Source of the DNA: Parietaria judaica
Lineage: Eukaryota > Streptophyta > Magnoliopsida > Rosales > Urticaceae
Direction of reading: 5' to 3'
Assembly (NCBI GenBank): GCA_954871525.1
Contig: OX940863.1
Coordinates: 3,820,001-3,884,000, forward strand
DNA length: 64,000 nucleotides
Below the pieces are notes generated by a model. It saw only the letters and a program-made list of their open reading frames with translations, had not been told where the DNA came from and made no database searches. Each line of letters starts with the position of its first letter. Position 1 is the stretch's first letter. This document shows positions 10,478 through 21,404 of this stretch, in pieces. The translations under genes were made by a program, and so were the position numbers.

Positions 10478-12368
10478 CAAGGGACAAACTGTCGAATTTG
10501 CCGATAAATCGGTTGCCGTTTTCGACGGATTTATCAACGGAAAACTTATAACAGTGTAGCTTATCGTTACCGACACATTTCGAGGATTATCGACACTTTT
10601 CGATGGAAAACTTATAAAATATTTCTATGTTTATATTTGCCCAAATTTTAAATTGTGTGTTAAAAATACCAAAAATAAAAGCATGTCATAATATCAATTC
10701 ACTATTGATTAGTACTCAATAAATAATATCATACACAAACATATGTAAATATAGTCATACACCAACACATATAATTTCATCGCAAGTCATACACTCAAAT
10801 GCTTCGTCATTCTAGTAAATCTGCCACCATTAATTTCTTTGCCGCAATAATTGCATTTGAATCCCGAGTTATTGCTCGGATCCCCGATAGGAGTGCAATT
10901 CTCCCTCACAAGGTTGTCTCTACTCATTTGGGACCTAACTAGCAAGACAAGGGACTAGATTAATTCAAAAACACAATATACAAACTTTAGGTACTTTTTC
11001 CGCAAAAAGCAGTTTTACCTCAAATGAAAAAATAAATTGCACCAAAATCTCATATTATTATTTTCATAAATATTTAATGAAAGCAATCAGCAACAAAATC
11101 TACAAATTTTCTCAAAAATCAGAAAATACAAACTTCCAAGACTTTTGCCGTAATTAAAGATAAAATCGGATTAACCTCAAATATGAAATTAAATTACACA
11201 AAAATTTCATATTGTTATTCAAAAAATATTTAATGAAATAAAGCATTAATAAAAATGAATAGATTACCTCACAAATTGCAAAATATGAACTTCTAATACT
11301 TTTGCCGCAATTAAGGCAAATTCAGAAATAAGCTCAAATATGCAATTAAATTACACCAAAATCTCATATTTTTATTTCAAAAAATATTTAATGAAGGAAA
11401 ACAACAAGAAAAATGAATAGATTACGTCACAAATCACAAAAGATGAACTTATAAGACTTTAGCCGTAATTACAGAAAAATTTGAATTAAGCTCAAATCTG
11501 CATTAAAATTATACCAAAATTTCATATTAATATTTCAATAAATCTTTAATGAATAAAAACATAAAAAAAATAAAAAAAATACTTACAAAATTAAAAAATA
11601 TGAATTCTTTGACTTTTACCACAATAAAGAGTAAAAACCGAAAAAAAAAATAGTGTAATCTGAAAATTCAAGACCTCAAACATTCATATTTGTAATTAAA
11701 TACAATATTTTGAACCCCATAACATTAAGTAATCATTCAAAATAAGTAAATTTCTTGTAAATTCATAAAATCAAAACTTTGTATACTTTTGCCAATCATG
11801 CTTAAAAATATGAAAATCACCTAAATCTAACAAAATAATTCAAAAATAAGTTATCAAAACATGTTTTCATCCTAAAATAATCATAAGAATTCAAAAAAAC
11901 AAACCAAAAGATGATAAAGTTCTAATCTTTAATCAAATCTAAACATAAACTCATATGAACATAAACCTTCTCATTTGAACTATTGCAAAATAACCTAAAA
12001 ATCGTCTAAATGGGTATGTATCAAACAAAAAACGACTGATTCATATAGATCTAGCATTATGAGTCCTTAATATTCCTAAATCAACAAAAAAATTCAACAA
12101 ATTCGTGTTAAAAATGAAAAAAATAAAAACTCGTGCAACTTATGCCATCTATTGGAATATCAGTGAAAAGAATGTGATGAATGGAAAAGTACCTGATTTT
12201 TCCATAAATTAACACACGTTCTGTCGATAATCGTTTATGCCGACTCTTGCCGATTTTCGAACTTTTCGATGGAAAAGTTATAAAACGATAACTGTTAGTA
12301 TGGAATATTTGCCGATGAATACCGGCAAGACCGATAATCGACGATTATCGACGAATATTCGATCCTTG
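10478..12368. mobile_element. hAT-like non-autonomous element, copy A
   Basis: The 1.89-kb element begins CAAGGGACAAAC and ends TTCGATCCTTG, giving short imperfect terminal inverted repeats. It is flanked by an exact 8-bp duplication, GTTGGCAC (10470-10477 and 12369-12376), as expected for hAT transposons. The subterminal regions are rich in cgataatcg/tcgacgattatcg words, shared with copies B (21405-22991) and C (59309-60327). The middle carries a tandem array of about five units near 155 bp. No transposase frame was seen. Confidence 0.85.
10985..11800. repeat. Tandem array of a ~155-bp unit inside hAT copy A
   Basis: The word acttttgccg(t/c)aatta or a variant recurs at about 10991, 11139, 11298, 11455, 11610 and 11783, each time followed by a tcatatt...atttaatgaa block. 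Spacing is 148-173 bp. Units are AT-rich and diverged. Confidence 0.7.
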
Positions 12369-12513
12369 GTTGGCACTATGGAGAAAAAGTATGGTGATAG
12401 CAACGTATGCAACTTTGCAAGTTGGTACTCAATCCTACTCATGCATGTTAAGCTGGGCCAACACTTTAGTCCTTCTACAACTTCATATTTAGCTTAGGGT
12501 AACAATTAGCAAA

Positions 12514-12959
12514 GGGCTCTATACCCATATAGTCAAACTAGAAAAACTATTTTGCAAAATAACCAACATTTTGATTAATATTGCTAAATAGTCAATCAAC
12601 CACATTAATAAATCACGAAAGACCGTATTACCCTTGTATTAACGTGTATTAACTAAATTAATTTGTTTAAAAATAAATTAAAATTTTGTTAAAATTTTAA
12701 TCACGATTTTTTATTTTTAAACAAATTAACTCAGTTAATACACGTTAATATAGATTTTTTTGTAAACACAAGTAAATGTTCTTATTTTTAAGAAAAATTA
12801 ACTTTGTTAATACACGTTAATATGTTAAAAGGGTATTATAGGTATAAAATATGTTATTAAATAGCCACCTCATCAATTTGGCTATTTTGCAAAGAAAAAG
12901 GAAAGGTTGGCTATTTGGTTAATCAAACGTTTCAATTTGGCTATTAAGAGCCATTTCTC
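12514..12959. mobile_element. MITE with 9-bp target duplication (Mutator-like)
   Basis: The 446-bp AT-rich element is bounded by exact 9-bp direct repeats, ATTAGCAAA (12505-12513 and 12960-12968). Its ends are imperfect inverted repeats: ggctctata and aaccaacattttgattaat on the left, against gagccatttctc and ggttaatcaaacgttt on the right. A 9-bp duplication points to the Mutator superfamily. No coding capacity. Confidence 0.7.
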
Positions 12960-13156
12960 ATTAGCAAATCCTGGTATATAAGTTTAAATGTATACATAAT
13001 GATTCGTCACTTTAAAAAATACAGACATACATATATAATATTAAATTTCACGTTTATAATTCTATCTCACCTCATTCAAGACTTAGACGGAAAAAAAAAC
13101 AATAATATGTTTGACTCTTACATTTGTTTAATGCAAGATTTAATTATGTAGATACT

Positions 13157-13862
13157 TGTTAAGGTCGGATCCACTCTTAAACGGTCATCGGGACCAATCT
13201 GGGAAGAAGCAGGCGAAGCCAGATTCCGAGGGATGTCGAGGGTCGACGAGAAGAGTCGACGAGAGGAGTCGAGGGGGGACGGCGGGTCATAAGGTCAAAG
13301 GTCGACGAGAGGAGTCGATGGCGACAAGGGATGTCAAAGGTCGACGAGAGGAATCGAGGGCGACGACGGGTCATAGGGTCGACGAAAGGGAGACTAAAGC
13401 CTCACAGGAAGAAGGAAAACACCAAGCATCGACGGGAGGCGTCGACAGCGGGGCTTGCGGCGCCGAATGACAACCGATGTGACATGCATTTATTGAAGCC
13501 CACGCCAATCCCACCTACCCGGCGTGGCCGGCCGCCCGAAATCACGCAAAGCATGGGTTAGCCATGCCTCCCCCAATCACTCCTAGGGAATGCGTGATAG
13601 GGTGCTACCAACGGTGGGAAAAAGGGAGATGAGAAAGCAAATGTAAAATCTATAAAAGGCAAGATAAACCTTATTTGTAAAGGATCCGAAAAAGGAGGAG
13701 AAAAATCCCCTATGTATTCACAACGAGATCAATACATGAGCATCATTCTCAATACCATTTCTTTCAAGTGTTCTTAGTTAATAAACGGGAGAAACCGAAC
13801 CTCTTTCCTTAAAAACAAGGGTTGAACCTTGTGATTGTTGAGTCTGCAAAACCGCCTCAACA
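13157..13862 (+). mobile_element. Solo LTR
   Basis: The 706-bp segment starts TGTTAAGG and ends CCTCAACA, a TG...CA pair with 8-bp near-perfect inverted ends. It is flanked by the 5-bp duplication ATACT (13152-13156 and 13863-13867). It is GC-rich compared with its surroundings and has a TATA-like box (ctataaaagg, about 13651). Its first third holds repeated ggtcgacgagaggagtcga units (about 13230-13400). No internal retroelement sequence adjoins it, so it is the remnant of intra-element LTR recombination. Open frames inside it are not genes. Confidence 0.85.
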
Positions 13863-13867
13863 ATACT

Positions 13868-14540
13868 CTAATCCTACAATTAGAATATTATTTATATTAT
13901 TTATTCTAATTTATGATATAACAATTGAAACTGAAATTTGTGTCAAATTTTGGGATGTTTTAAACTTTTTATAATTGCGGCAAAAATTGCTAGTCGGAAA
14001 AAGTTAAAACTGAAATAAATTGCCAACATCAATGTTTTAGGTAATTTAAAATTCTAAGAGTTTTTTCTTCTTTCTATGATTTCATATGTAAGAGCTATAG
14101 AGAAAAAGTATCGATTTGTTGATTACAGCATAAAATTATGTTAATTGTATCTAAAGAAAGGTGGGCGCTGGTCTTACAAAAAATAGCAAATGAGACTCGC
14201 TGAAGAAAATAAAAAAAGTTATGAATTTTGTCGAGAAAATAAGAAATGGGTATGTGTTTAATTATAGTAAAATTTTTATAAAAGTCTAGGAGTAAATGGG
14301 TAATTGCTTAATAAGCCCTTAATTTAGTTAATATTTCATTTATATTTAAACGAGATATTTTGTCGCTACCGTGCTAAGTGCGTTGGTGTCCACTTATAAA
14401 TTTTAATATATAAAAAATAACTGTAGTGTGTACTTATGTATTTTAATTTTATCGTCTATTAAAGATAATTCAATTATTAAAAAAAATCATATCATTATCT
14501 TTCTATTGTTTTTTTTTTTTTTTTGGAAAAATCTTTTTAT
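13868..14540. other. AT-rich intergenic DNA, no gene seen
   Basis: Long A/T tracts and no open frame with protein-like content. It leads into the promoter of F-box gene 1. Confidence 0.5.
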
Positions 14541-14543
14541 GGC

Positions 14544-14553
14544 TATATATAAG
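14544..14553 (+). promoter_or_regulatory. Probable TATA box of F-box gene 1
   Basis: The sequence tatatataag lies about 220 bp upstream of the chosen ATG and is followed by a CT-rich leader (cttcctctctctctgatctc) typical of plant 5' UTRs. Confidence 0.4.
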
Positions 14554-14771
14554 GATAGATCATAGAAGATTAATTAGAACTAAAAATAAGTCGCTCCTTC
14601 CTCTCTCTCTGATCTCTCCTCGCCGCCGTTTTCACTCCACAGTGAAGGGGCGTGTTCTTTGATCGGGTAAATACAAATATTTGATGTACTTACTGATTTA
14701 GTGCTCTGTTTCTCGTTCTCAGCCTCATTTGATCAGTGTTTCACCTTGCTTGCTCGCAGTCGCAGAAGAAC

Positions 14772-15812
14772 ATGGCAAGCTTCGAGCATCCCGGACTTCC
14801 CGATGACGTCGTGTTTGATGGGATTTTGACGAAATTTTCCGCAAAAGCTCTTATGAGATTTAAATGTGTCTCCAAAAGTTGGCTGCATCGTATATCTTGT
14901 GACTCATTCTTCATTGACGCCCACCTAAACCTAAATCAACAGCTCGCCCGTGATGAACCACTCTCACTCGTCATCGGACAAGGGGCAGCCCGACAAAGAT
15001 TGACGTTTCTCTCCGATCATTGCTCCAAGGCCACGGAAATCGACTCGTCTTACTTCGTCGCAGAAAGCGGCTCTATCGACATCGTAGGCTCCTGCAACGG
15101 CTTAGTTTGCTTGACACCATATCCTGCCATGTGGCAACCGGCTCAACTACTACTATGGAACCCGGGGACTCGCCAGTTGAAAAGGCTTCCTCGCTCGCTG
15201 TCGAAAGCCGACTCTCCGAAGGAGAGCGGCGCAGTTGGCTTGGGTTTTGGTTTCGACGCCACGAGCAGCGATTACAAAGTCGTCATGTTAATGTTTGACA
15301 ATCCACGTGGGTCCTATGCAGAATTGTCGGTACTCCGCGCCCAAGTGTTCGCCAAAAGTGGCACCGATTGGAGAATCGGCGAGGCCTCGGATATAGCAGG
15401 AATTCCCGCGAGGATGAGCGCAGTGATGGCGGACGGGGCACTGCATTGGGTGTTGTACAAAAACGGTTTCCCGACCTGCCTTCTTTCGTTCGACCTACAC
15501 GACGAGGTCCTACAATCATGTGATGCACCCGGAGTCAAGAACAACATGGACGTCAGACTCTGCAGGTGGACGGGCTCGCTCGCTGCATTCACGTCAGTCT
15601 GGAACGGGGACTGTCTTCTGTGGACGCGGACGCCCTCGGACACGGGTATGCTTTGGAGTCCGGCAGTGAAATTCAAGCTAGAGATTGATGGGATGTTCCA
15701 ATGGGTTTGGAAGAAGCAATTTCTGATATTGAGAGCCACTGCTCGAGGTTTGATGCTGTCGATGGTGGACCCCGAAACTCCACATCTTGTGAGGAATCTT
15801 AAACAACCTTGA
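14772..15812 (+). CDS. F-box protein 1, shortened by a late stop codon
   Basis: Encodes 346 residues. The N-terminal F-box is at about residues 4-48 (HPGLPDDVVFDGILTKFSAK, then FKCVSKSW). The rest matches the F-box-associated domain of plant families, with landmarks SIDIVGSCNGLVCL, LLLWNPGTRQLKRLP, GLGFGFDATSSDYKVV and DGALHWVLYK. Such proteins dock to SKP1 in SCF ubiquitin ligases; the substrate is unknown. I chose the ATG at 14772 (MASFEHPG) because the paralogues at 53.6 and 57.3 kb begin with the same MATxxHPGLP; an in-frame ATG at 14736 exists. The frame ends at TGA (15810-15812), where the paralogues have CGA (Arg). Beyond it the same frame stays open for 19 more codons ending ESILSVF-stop at 15870-15872, which matches the paralogue's C-terminus. 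The gene has thus lost its last ~20 residues. Confidence 0.88.
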   Translation: MASFEHPGLPDDVVFDGILTKFSAKALMRFKCVSKSWLHRISCDSFFIDAHLNLNQQLARDEPLSLVIGQGAARQRLTFLSDHCSKATEIDSSYFVAESGSIDIVGSCNGLVCLTPYPAMWQPAQLLLWNPGTRQLKRLPRSLSKADSPKESGAVGLGFGFDATSSDYKVVMLMFDNPRGSYAELSVLRAQVFAKSGTDWRIGEASDIAGIPARMSAVMADGALHWVLYKNGFPTCLLSFDLHDEVLQSCDAPGVKNNMDVRLCRWTGSLAAFTSVWNGDCLLWTRTPSDTGMLWSPAVKFKLEIDGMFQWVWKKQFLILRATARGLMLSMVDPETPHLVRNLKQP

Positions 15813-15872
15813 TCTTCTGATTCTAAACTCGAAGTCTATGATTACACTGAGAGCATTCTTTCGGTGTTTTGA

Positions 15873-17480
15873 TGTCTTCGAATGAGTATCCGTTTGCTTA
15901 TTTTTTTAGTTAGTTTTTTAGACAATTCAGTTATGCGTTTAATATAGATTAAGGAATAAATTTTAATTATCTTGATAATGTTTATGATTATCGTCTCACT
16001 TAACATATAATTGTTACTACACAGATCAATTTTGAAAATTTATCTTGTCAATAACTCTTCAAATTCAAATTTTGACATTTAGGTATATAATTCAAAAAAA
16101 AAAAAAACTCGATATACATACTTAAAAATATCTGCCGTCAGTATTATCATAAAAATAAAAATAACTTTTTTTTTAGGGAAAATAAAAATAACTTTGTATA
16201 CGCATGATTATACTCTTTTTGGATTCCTCTTCTTGTGTTATTTATGTGTATTAGAAAAACACTTCAATTATAATTAATCATTCATCGTCTACTTTATTCA
16301 TTTAGTCCTTAGATCTTGTAAAAAAAACACACACACACACACACAATTTATAATTGTAGATAAATATATTAAACTGATTTACCCTTGATTTTTTTTTACG
16401 TCTTTGGAATTACAAAGGTCTCAAATGAATAAAGTTGTGTAAAAAATAACGAGGGTCTCAAATTTATAGTTTTTGCAAATTATAAATACCCGCATTATTT
16501 CTTATACAAATTTATTCAACTTTAATGCCATTAACTTATCAATTACCCTTGATTGTCGTTAACAGTAGCCAAATGAAGACTCAAGACTTGTAAAATGTAA
16601 GACTTAAAACTTAATGGTGGAAACAAATGGATATCCTCCTAGGATAATTTTCCTATACCAATTTCATATTGAATATTTTAAAAAATATAGTCGGAATGTT
16701 AGTACTTGAGTATATGACGCAACTACGGGTGTTTGACAATTGTAAACTACAATTCCAATGATTCACAAAATGATAAAAACACACACTAATCTGCATTAAA
16801 AATATTTAGGATCCGTCAATTATTACAAAGTAATATTTTATAACTATCATTTGCTTTAATTATAACCATCACTTAATGCATTGTATATAAGTTTCATTAG
16901 AAAAAAGTTCTATTTTATTTTTCAATTTTCGATATTGCGTGCATTTAAAAGGGAATTGAAAGCAAATAAAAAGAGACTTAATAAACAAAAACAAAAAAAA
17001 CAATTGTAAAAATATAAATTTTTTTTTTTAAAAGTTCTATTTTTTTTTTCAATTTTCGATATTGCATGCATTTAAAAGGGAATTGAAAGCAAATAAAAAG
17101 AGACTTAATTATATATATATCTTCTAAACAAACAAAAAACAATTGTAAAAATATAAATTTTTAATGCACCACTTTTGTCAGTTTGTGGCAATTAATAACA
17201 AAAATGATAATGAAAAAATGAAAAAAATTCTATAAAAATTAGAATTCCCACTATCTCCTTATTGTTATGCCAAATTGTTAATTCTTATTGTAGTTCTTCA
17301 TTTTCTCAATGCTTTGATCATGTCTTGTCACTTGAGTTCCTCCTTTTATAATATATAAATTATACTACTTTGGCCAATAAATTATGAATGTTTCTTCTTC
17401 TTTTTTTCTTTCCCTAGTTTTACTACAGTTTTTTTTTTTCTTCTATCAAATATTCAAAAAGACAGGAAGTTAGAACCGAA
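15873..17480. other. AT-rich intergenic DNA with a ~125-bp tandem duplication
   Basis: No gene is seen. A segment at 16901-17022 (aaagttctatttt ... gggaattgaaagcaaataaa ... caattgtaaaaatataaat) is repeated almost exactly at 17030-17163. An (AC)n tract lies at about 16330. Confidence 0.6.
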
Positions 17481-17481
17481 A

Positions 17482-20400
17482 TTATGCTTCGTCTTCATCA
17501 AAGTCCATGAGGAAATCGGTCAAATTCTCGGATTCATCTACCGCCTCGTCCAGAGACACCGGACCATCCTTTTTAGGCTTGCCCTGCAACAATAACATAG
17601 AAAGATTACAACGTATTATGGCTAGTTACTGTTAGTTCAATTAAGTTTAGTTACTTTTGTTCGGTGTATTTCGGTTACCGAGTTCGGGCACGGTCTTTCA
17701 GGTTGTAATATTTTAAGTTTATTTTCGAGACTGTAAGGGAATGTGGACAATAGCCTATAATCATTCATAAACAACTCCGTCGATGAGATTGGGCGATTTG
17801 GCACACTTGTTTCAAAAGCCGATTTTGGATCATAAAAGTGTACCTAGAATAAGAACCTCACCTTTGACTTTCGGAGCTGGGGAGTGGATTTCAGGACACT
17901 CCAGTTGCGAGAAAGTTTTGAATCTTCGTCTTCTTCTCCAGCGACCTCGTCTTCGACCTCACTATCCTCTTCGTCCTGGAAAAAAACAACGAGAGATTGT
18001 GTAGATAATCTTATCATGGAATGTGATTACTATACAAATCCATACATGAAAGGGATACATGAAACTAGCGTAACGATGAACTTACGTCGTTTTCACCGAT
18101 GTCGATAGCCCGCGACATGGCATCGTCTAGATCCGGCACTTGCTTTTTTTTTAGGAAAAAGAACAGAAGAAAATTAATCAGATAATTAGTGCTTTGGAGC
18201 ACGGGTTCAGTTTCGATAGTTTGATTGATGGAAGAAAAACCAGAACATGCTTGTTACGGTTACCTGAACTTCCTCTGTTTTTTCTTCCGCCAGAATCGCG
18301 TCGATCTCTTCCCTAGATATGATTTTACCATGCTGATCAAGAAAAAGAAGAAGAGATTTAGGCAAAAGCATTTTGCATTTAAAGTGCGATATTACGAACG
18401 GAACAGGATTTATGCAATATTTAGAGATTATAATATGATCTTTCTCTCTTTAACCATATAGCTGATTTTTTCTCTCAAATCACTGATCTAAACAACACTA
18501 TATTATAGATCATTAAGCAAGAGATAAAAATTCCAATGAGTTAAAGTTTAATCAACGTCTGTGAAAGAGAAAAGGATGGAAAATTTCCAGAAACGAGAAC
18601 CTCCTTAAGATACGACAGCATATTCGGTGTCGGCTCATGGAAATTCGGGCCTCTGTAGTCTGCGATTTCGTTCGGATCTTGAATGTAATTCACGGTCGGA
18701 TAAACTGGATCTCCACCCCATACTGAAAAACGGTCAAAAGAGATCAAATATAGAACTTTTGGGCAATAAATATCATTATCAGCATTGATCACAAACCATA
18801 CCCTTCTTCCAACTGACCCTCTTCACATGGCCAGCAAGATGAACTCGGGATAACGATATAAAAATCTTTCAATGTAAAGATTCTAATAAATTTTAAAGTA
18901 ATTATTAGCCGTCCCCCATGAACTTATCGCATTGTCTCTGATTTCCCCCTGAAATTCTGTTTCTATCAATTTGATTGCACCCTAAACTAGTACATCGTCT
19001 CGGTTTGCCACCATGAACGAATTGACGATCTCTGTCAAAATTAACGAATGACGATTTGCGTTCACTCTGAATCATTTGCATCCTCGCACATGGCTTAAAA
19101 TTTAATGGAAAACGTTAGATTATGAATGGAGTGCGCAAATTGAAACAATACAACAAGTTTAAAGGAAAACTGATATTTTTCTTCTTCTCGAGGTAATCTG
19201 AGACAATGCGACAAGTTTAGGGAACAATATATTCTCTATTTCGACAAGGGCAAAAACCGCAAGCATAAAAGGAGTTGAAGTAAGTACTTTGCTTTATAAG
19301 GTCCTCTCTCATGCGCATAGCTAACGGGTCCCTTTTGATGCGGATATCGGTTCCCATCATTATGCGATACTCCCGGTCTGTCTGATGAGAGAACATTTCG
19401 ACGAGTTGTGTCGCTTCGTTTTCGCCGGTCTCTTCATAATGTTTCTGGATAGCTTCTTTTGAAGTGTCTTTCTTCCATGCTTTTACCCATTCTGAATAAT
19501 ATGCTATTGAGCCTTCTCTTTCTAGCCTCTCTTCTTCAGCTTGAAGCCTATATACATACCCTCAATATATATAAGAATATATATACGAATAGGTTCTTCT
19601 GAGCAACTTTGAAACCGATAATCGACTAAAATTAAAAATGTATGGATAAATTAGGACACTGTACATATACACACGTATACATGAGTACCTTTCTTCCTTG
19701 AAAATTTCTCTCCTAGCTCTATAAAGAGCGGTTTCGGTATGCGTCGGGGTTTCGCCGTAAAGCTTTACCTGCCCGGTCTCTGCCATAGCTTTGAGAAATA
19801 CCTGAAATATAAATGTATAGCTCAAAGCTATTCACTTGCACTCAATTTCCAGATACATGTTCTTAGCTTGTTGATATTAAATGTGTATACAGATGATTAT
19901 ATTTATATTCTAACCGTCTCGACATCGGGTTTTCTCCTCTGCCACCTAGACCACTGCTCCTTATCCGGCTTTCTCCAATTCCACCACAACTCCTCGCTCG
20001 TAAGCGGATTCTCTATCGGCTTTTTCACTTTTGGATCAATAAAAGCATGAGGACGTCCTAGCTTCTTGTCAAGAGCATATCCTTCTTCCTCTTCTTCTTC
20101 AGGCACGGCTTGATACACAACAAAATCGGACCGCCCGTCTTTGGTGTCCTCACCGGAATCCTCGTCACTTTCAGGAACACTCGACTCTACAGTTACGCCA
20201 TAGACTTCATGCGCTGAAACCGAAGTCGCTTGCTTCCTTCTCCTACTTCCGGGATTTTTCCCATAAGACGGAGATCCTAACGAGTTCCCCGTCGGCTCAG
20301 GCGCCTGAGCCGCCCTGACCTGGCTGGCGGTGCCTTCGGGCCAATACTCCTGCCCGGGAATGCTTGCCCGAGCGCCAGAAGCCGGCTCGAGCTGCCCGGA

Positions 20401-21005
20401 CGTCGAGTCCATATAGCTATAGTATGGTGGACGCTCGACCGATACCTGCTTGTAATGTTCATCTTTGTCCTTCTCTGTTTCTTTATCTTTACCTTTGTCT
20501 TTGTTTTCACACTTGATTGAAAACTGTCTCCGTTTTCTCTTCTCCAAATCAGTACACCCAAACGTGACTCGAAATGTCCGAGAGCTTAGAAACGATGTCT
20601 GCGTATGAACATGAATTAGCGACTGGACGCGATCCCCATGAAAAAAGCGTGTCCCAAGCAATCAAACTCCGAAACGTAATTAAAGTTTATGCTTCCAAAA
20701 TTCATATAATCGACACGAACAAAACAAATCTTCGCAATTTCACATGTTTGATGTTCTCATATAATCAATAAGAAATTGAAGAATAACCTGCTGCAACTGA
20801 GTGAAGCGTGGTTTCCTAGCAAGATAGGCATTTGCAGAAACTGTATGTCTTAATCCTCTATCTGCCATTGATACACGCCACAACATCATCAAAATTCAAA
20901 ATAAAAGACATTAAAGCTACTCAAAGAGTATACATTAAAGCTACTCAAAGAGTATACTTTTCGGTACACACCTTGGAACAACGAGGCTGACGGTATCGAC
21001 GCCAT
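17482..21005 (-). CDS. PTAC12: Plastid transcriptionally active 12 / HEMERA
   Basis: Ten exons were assembled (minus strand, 5' to 3'): 21005-20972, 20861-20788, 20622-19915, 19801-19689, 19547-19288, 18722-18601, 18332-18264, 18142-18086, 17975-17862, 17583-17482. They are in frame throughout with GT-AG borders, giving 550 residues (Arabidopsis HEMERA is about 530). Landmarks shared with the family are YYSYMDSTSGQLEPASGARA, SYGKNPGSRR, WWNWRKPDKEQWSRWQRRKP, MFSHQTDREYRIMMGTDIRI and the C-terminal LTDFLMDFDEDEA. The N-terminus (MASIPSASLFQG, Ser/Arg-rich) fits a plastid transit peptide. The acidic stretch in exon 9 corresponds to the family's acidic transactivation-type region. The protein is a component of the plastid-encoded RNA polymerase complex and also acts in the nucleus with phytochromes. 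Exon 3's acceptor (gtccag before TCG) is chosen by phase and is the least certain junction. Intron 5 carries a MITE, and a hAT element lies 400 bp upstream of the start. Confidence 0.95.
18908..19228. mobile_element. MITE in intron 5 of PTAC12
   Basis: The left end (cccatgaacttatcgcattg, then tctctgattt) is mirrored by the right end read in reverse (ccctaaacttgtcgcattg, then tctcagatta). These are imperfect terminal arms of about 40 bp around an AT-rich centre, with no coding capacity. The splice sites of the intron lie outside it. Confidence 0.6.
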
Positions 21006-21404
21006 TAATTTACCGTGCGAATCTTAATCAAGAAGCAACAAAGCAAATTCAGGGAAATCTCTACTGGGTTTCACGAAAACAAGTATAAAAATCACTGGGT
21101 AACTCACAGATCCTTCCTTGAGCTCAGAACCCCATTTCTAGTGAATCGTGATGAAAACCAGGCGAAGAAGGCTTGAATATCGCTCCTGAGTGAAAATGGC
21201 TGAACAATTAAAATGGATAAACCCCATTGATAAAACCTCCGTCGCGCTCGGGAAACGACAAAGAAAAACTTATGAAGATGGCGTAGAGATAGAAACGACA
21301 AGAACAACGACTCTATTGTCGCAAATTAAAATAAAAACCACAATTAATAGTTTGAACGACATCAAAATTGAAATTCGGAAAGGCAATTTGCTGCTAGTTT
21401 GGAT

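Noticed and set aside
13156..13561. Charged 104-codon frame rich in Arg, Glu and Gly
   Set aside because: It is a reading of the gtcgacgagagg repeat within a solo LTR that has clear ends and a target duplication.
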